Shown here in pieces: positions 12,420 to 12,644 of a stretch of DNA of 12,644 nucleotides (within the stretch, counting starts at the first letter, position 1; every line of letters starts with the position of its first letter). The notes beneath the pieces are model-generated. The model had not been told where the DNA came from, made no database searches, and saw only the letters and a list, made by a program, of their open reading frames with translations. A program made the translations under genes and the position numbers. This DNA comes from Acidilobaceae archaeon. Lineage in GTDB: Archaea > Thermoproteota > Thermoprotei_A > Sulfolobales > Acidilobaceae. The stretch lies in assembly GCA_026985435.1 (NCBI GenBank), contig JALSQL010000054.1, forward strand, positions 1 through 12,644, written 5' to 3'.

Positions 12420-12644
12420 TTAGCGGAGGATGCTCCTTAGCACCTCCCTCGCCGCGTCGCGGGGCGTGTACGCGACCCTAACCTTGGCTCCAGCCTCCTC
12501 TAGCCTCCTCCTGGTTTCCGCGTGGTGGCTCGGAGGGGCTATGGCTAGTATGCGGTAGCCCCTCCGGGTGAGGCTTGCGGCCACCTCCGCGGGGTCGCCG
12601 GGGGCTACCGTTTGGTGTAGGTCAGACACCAAGACTAGCCTCCT
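12420..12644 (-). CDS. C-terminal end of a probable VWA (DUF58-type) protein, partial
   Basis: The open frame continues to the window edge without a credible start. The TTG at 12632 is internal, because in-frame residues RRLV precede it. What remains is a strand-like RRLVLVSDLH, a helix (DPAEVAASLTRRG), a second strand (YRILAIAPPS), a helix (ETRRRLEEAG) and AKVRVAYTPRDAAREVLRSI before TAA. The alternating β/α layout with 'LVSDLH' resembles the second half of von Willebrand factor A domains in DUF58/CoxE-like proteins, which often accompany MoxR-type ATPases. A different Rossmann-like protein is possible. It is co-oriented with the exported-protein gene but separated from it by the 211-base A+T-rich spacer, so they are probably not one operon. 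Confidence 0.5.
   Translation of the reverse strand, partial: RRLVLVSDLHQTVAPGDPAEVAASLTRRGYRILAIAPPSHHAETRRRLEEAGAKVRVAYTPRDAAREVLRSILR

Noticed and set aside
12420..12632. Complete 70-residue gene starting at the TTG at 12632
   Set aside because: The frame remains open upstream to the window edge with hydrophobic strand-like residues, so this is the end of a longer gene, not a small protein.

Overview
This window comes from a high-G+C, probably hyperthermophilic crenarchaeon (Thermoproteota). Four things point there: the archaeal/eukaryal-type ribosomal proteins eS4, eL32 and eL19; an RNase P protein (Rnp1/Pop4) inside the ribosomal cluster; TATA-box promoters with short leaders; and heavy use of GTG starts and TAG stops. 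A Desulfurococcales or Pyrodictiaceae-like host is my guess from composition and protein style. It is not proven by the sequence. Every gene I accept lies on the minus strand, so transcription runs from high to low coordinates.

Positions 56-9417 hold the distal S10 cluster followed by the spc cluster. In transcription order the 19 genes are uS19, uL22, uS3, uL29, Rnp1, uS17, uL14, uL24, eS4, uL5, uS14, uS8, uL6, eL32, eL19, uL18, uS5, uL30 and uL15. uS14 is a 54-codon zinc-ribbon protein found by reading 4393-4557 directly. Spacing is tight (overlaps of 1, 4, 4 and 10 nt, otherwise mostly 2-15 nt), as expected of one operon supplying both ribosomal subunits plus a tRNA-processing subunit. Two joints stand out. 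A 53-nt spacer before uL14 carries a TATA-like internal promoter. A 146-nt spacer between uS8 and uL6 can fold into two compound hairpins separated by a T5 tract. The 55 nt after uL15 contain no visible start for SecY, the usual next gene.

Upstream of uS19, where many archaea encode uL2, uL23, uL4 and uL3, the window instead has a G+C-rich 211-nt spacer and a gene for an 859-residue exported protein (9629-12208). This protein has a signal sequence, 13 N-glycosylation sequons, 8 cysteines and a Gly/Ala-rich hydrophobic stretch far from either terminus. I do not recognise its family. It has its own TATA box in a strikingly A+T-rich spacer (12209-12419; about 24% G+C over 12241-12360). At the right edge is the C-terminal end of another minus-strand gene that looks like a von Willebrand factor A (DUF58-type) protein.

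No CRISPR array, insertion sequence, tRNA, rRNA or long repeat was found. Most of the window is core translation machinery. The unexplained parts are the exported protein and its flanks, the structured uS8-uL6 spacer and the broken S10 cluster.
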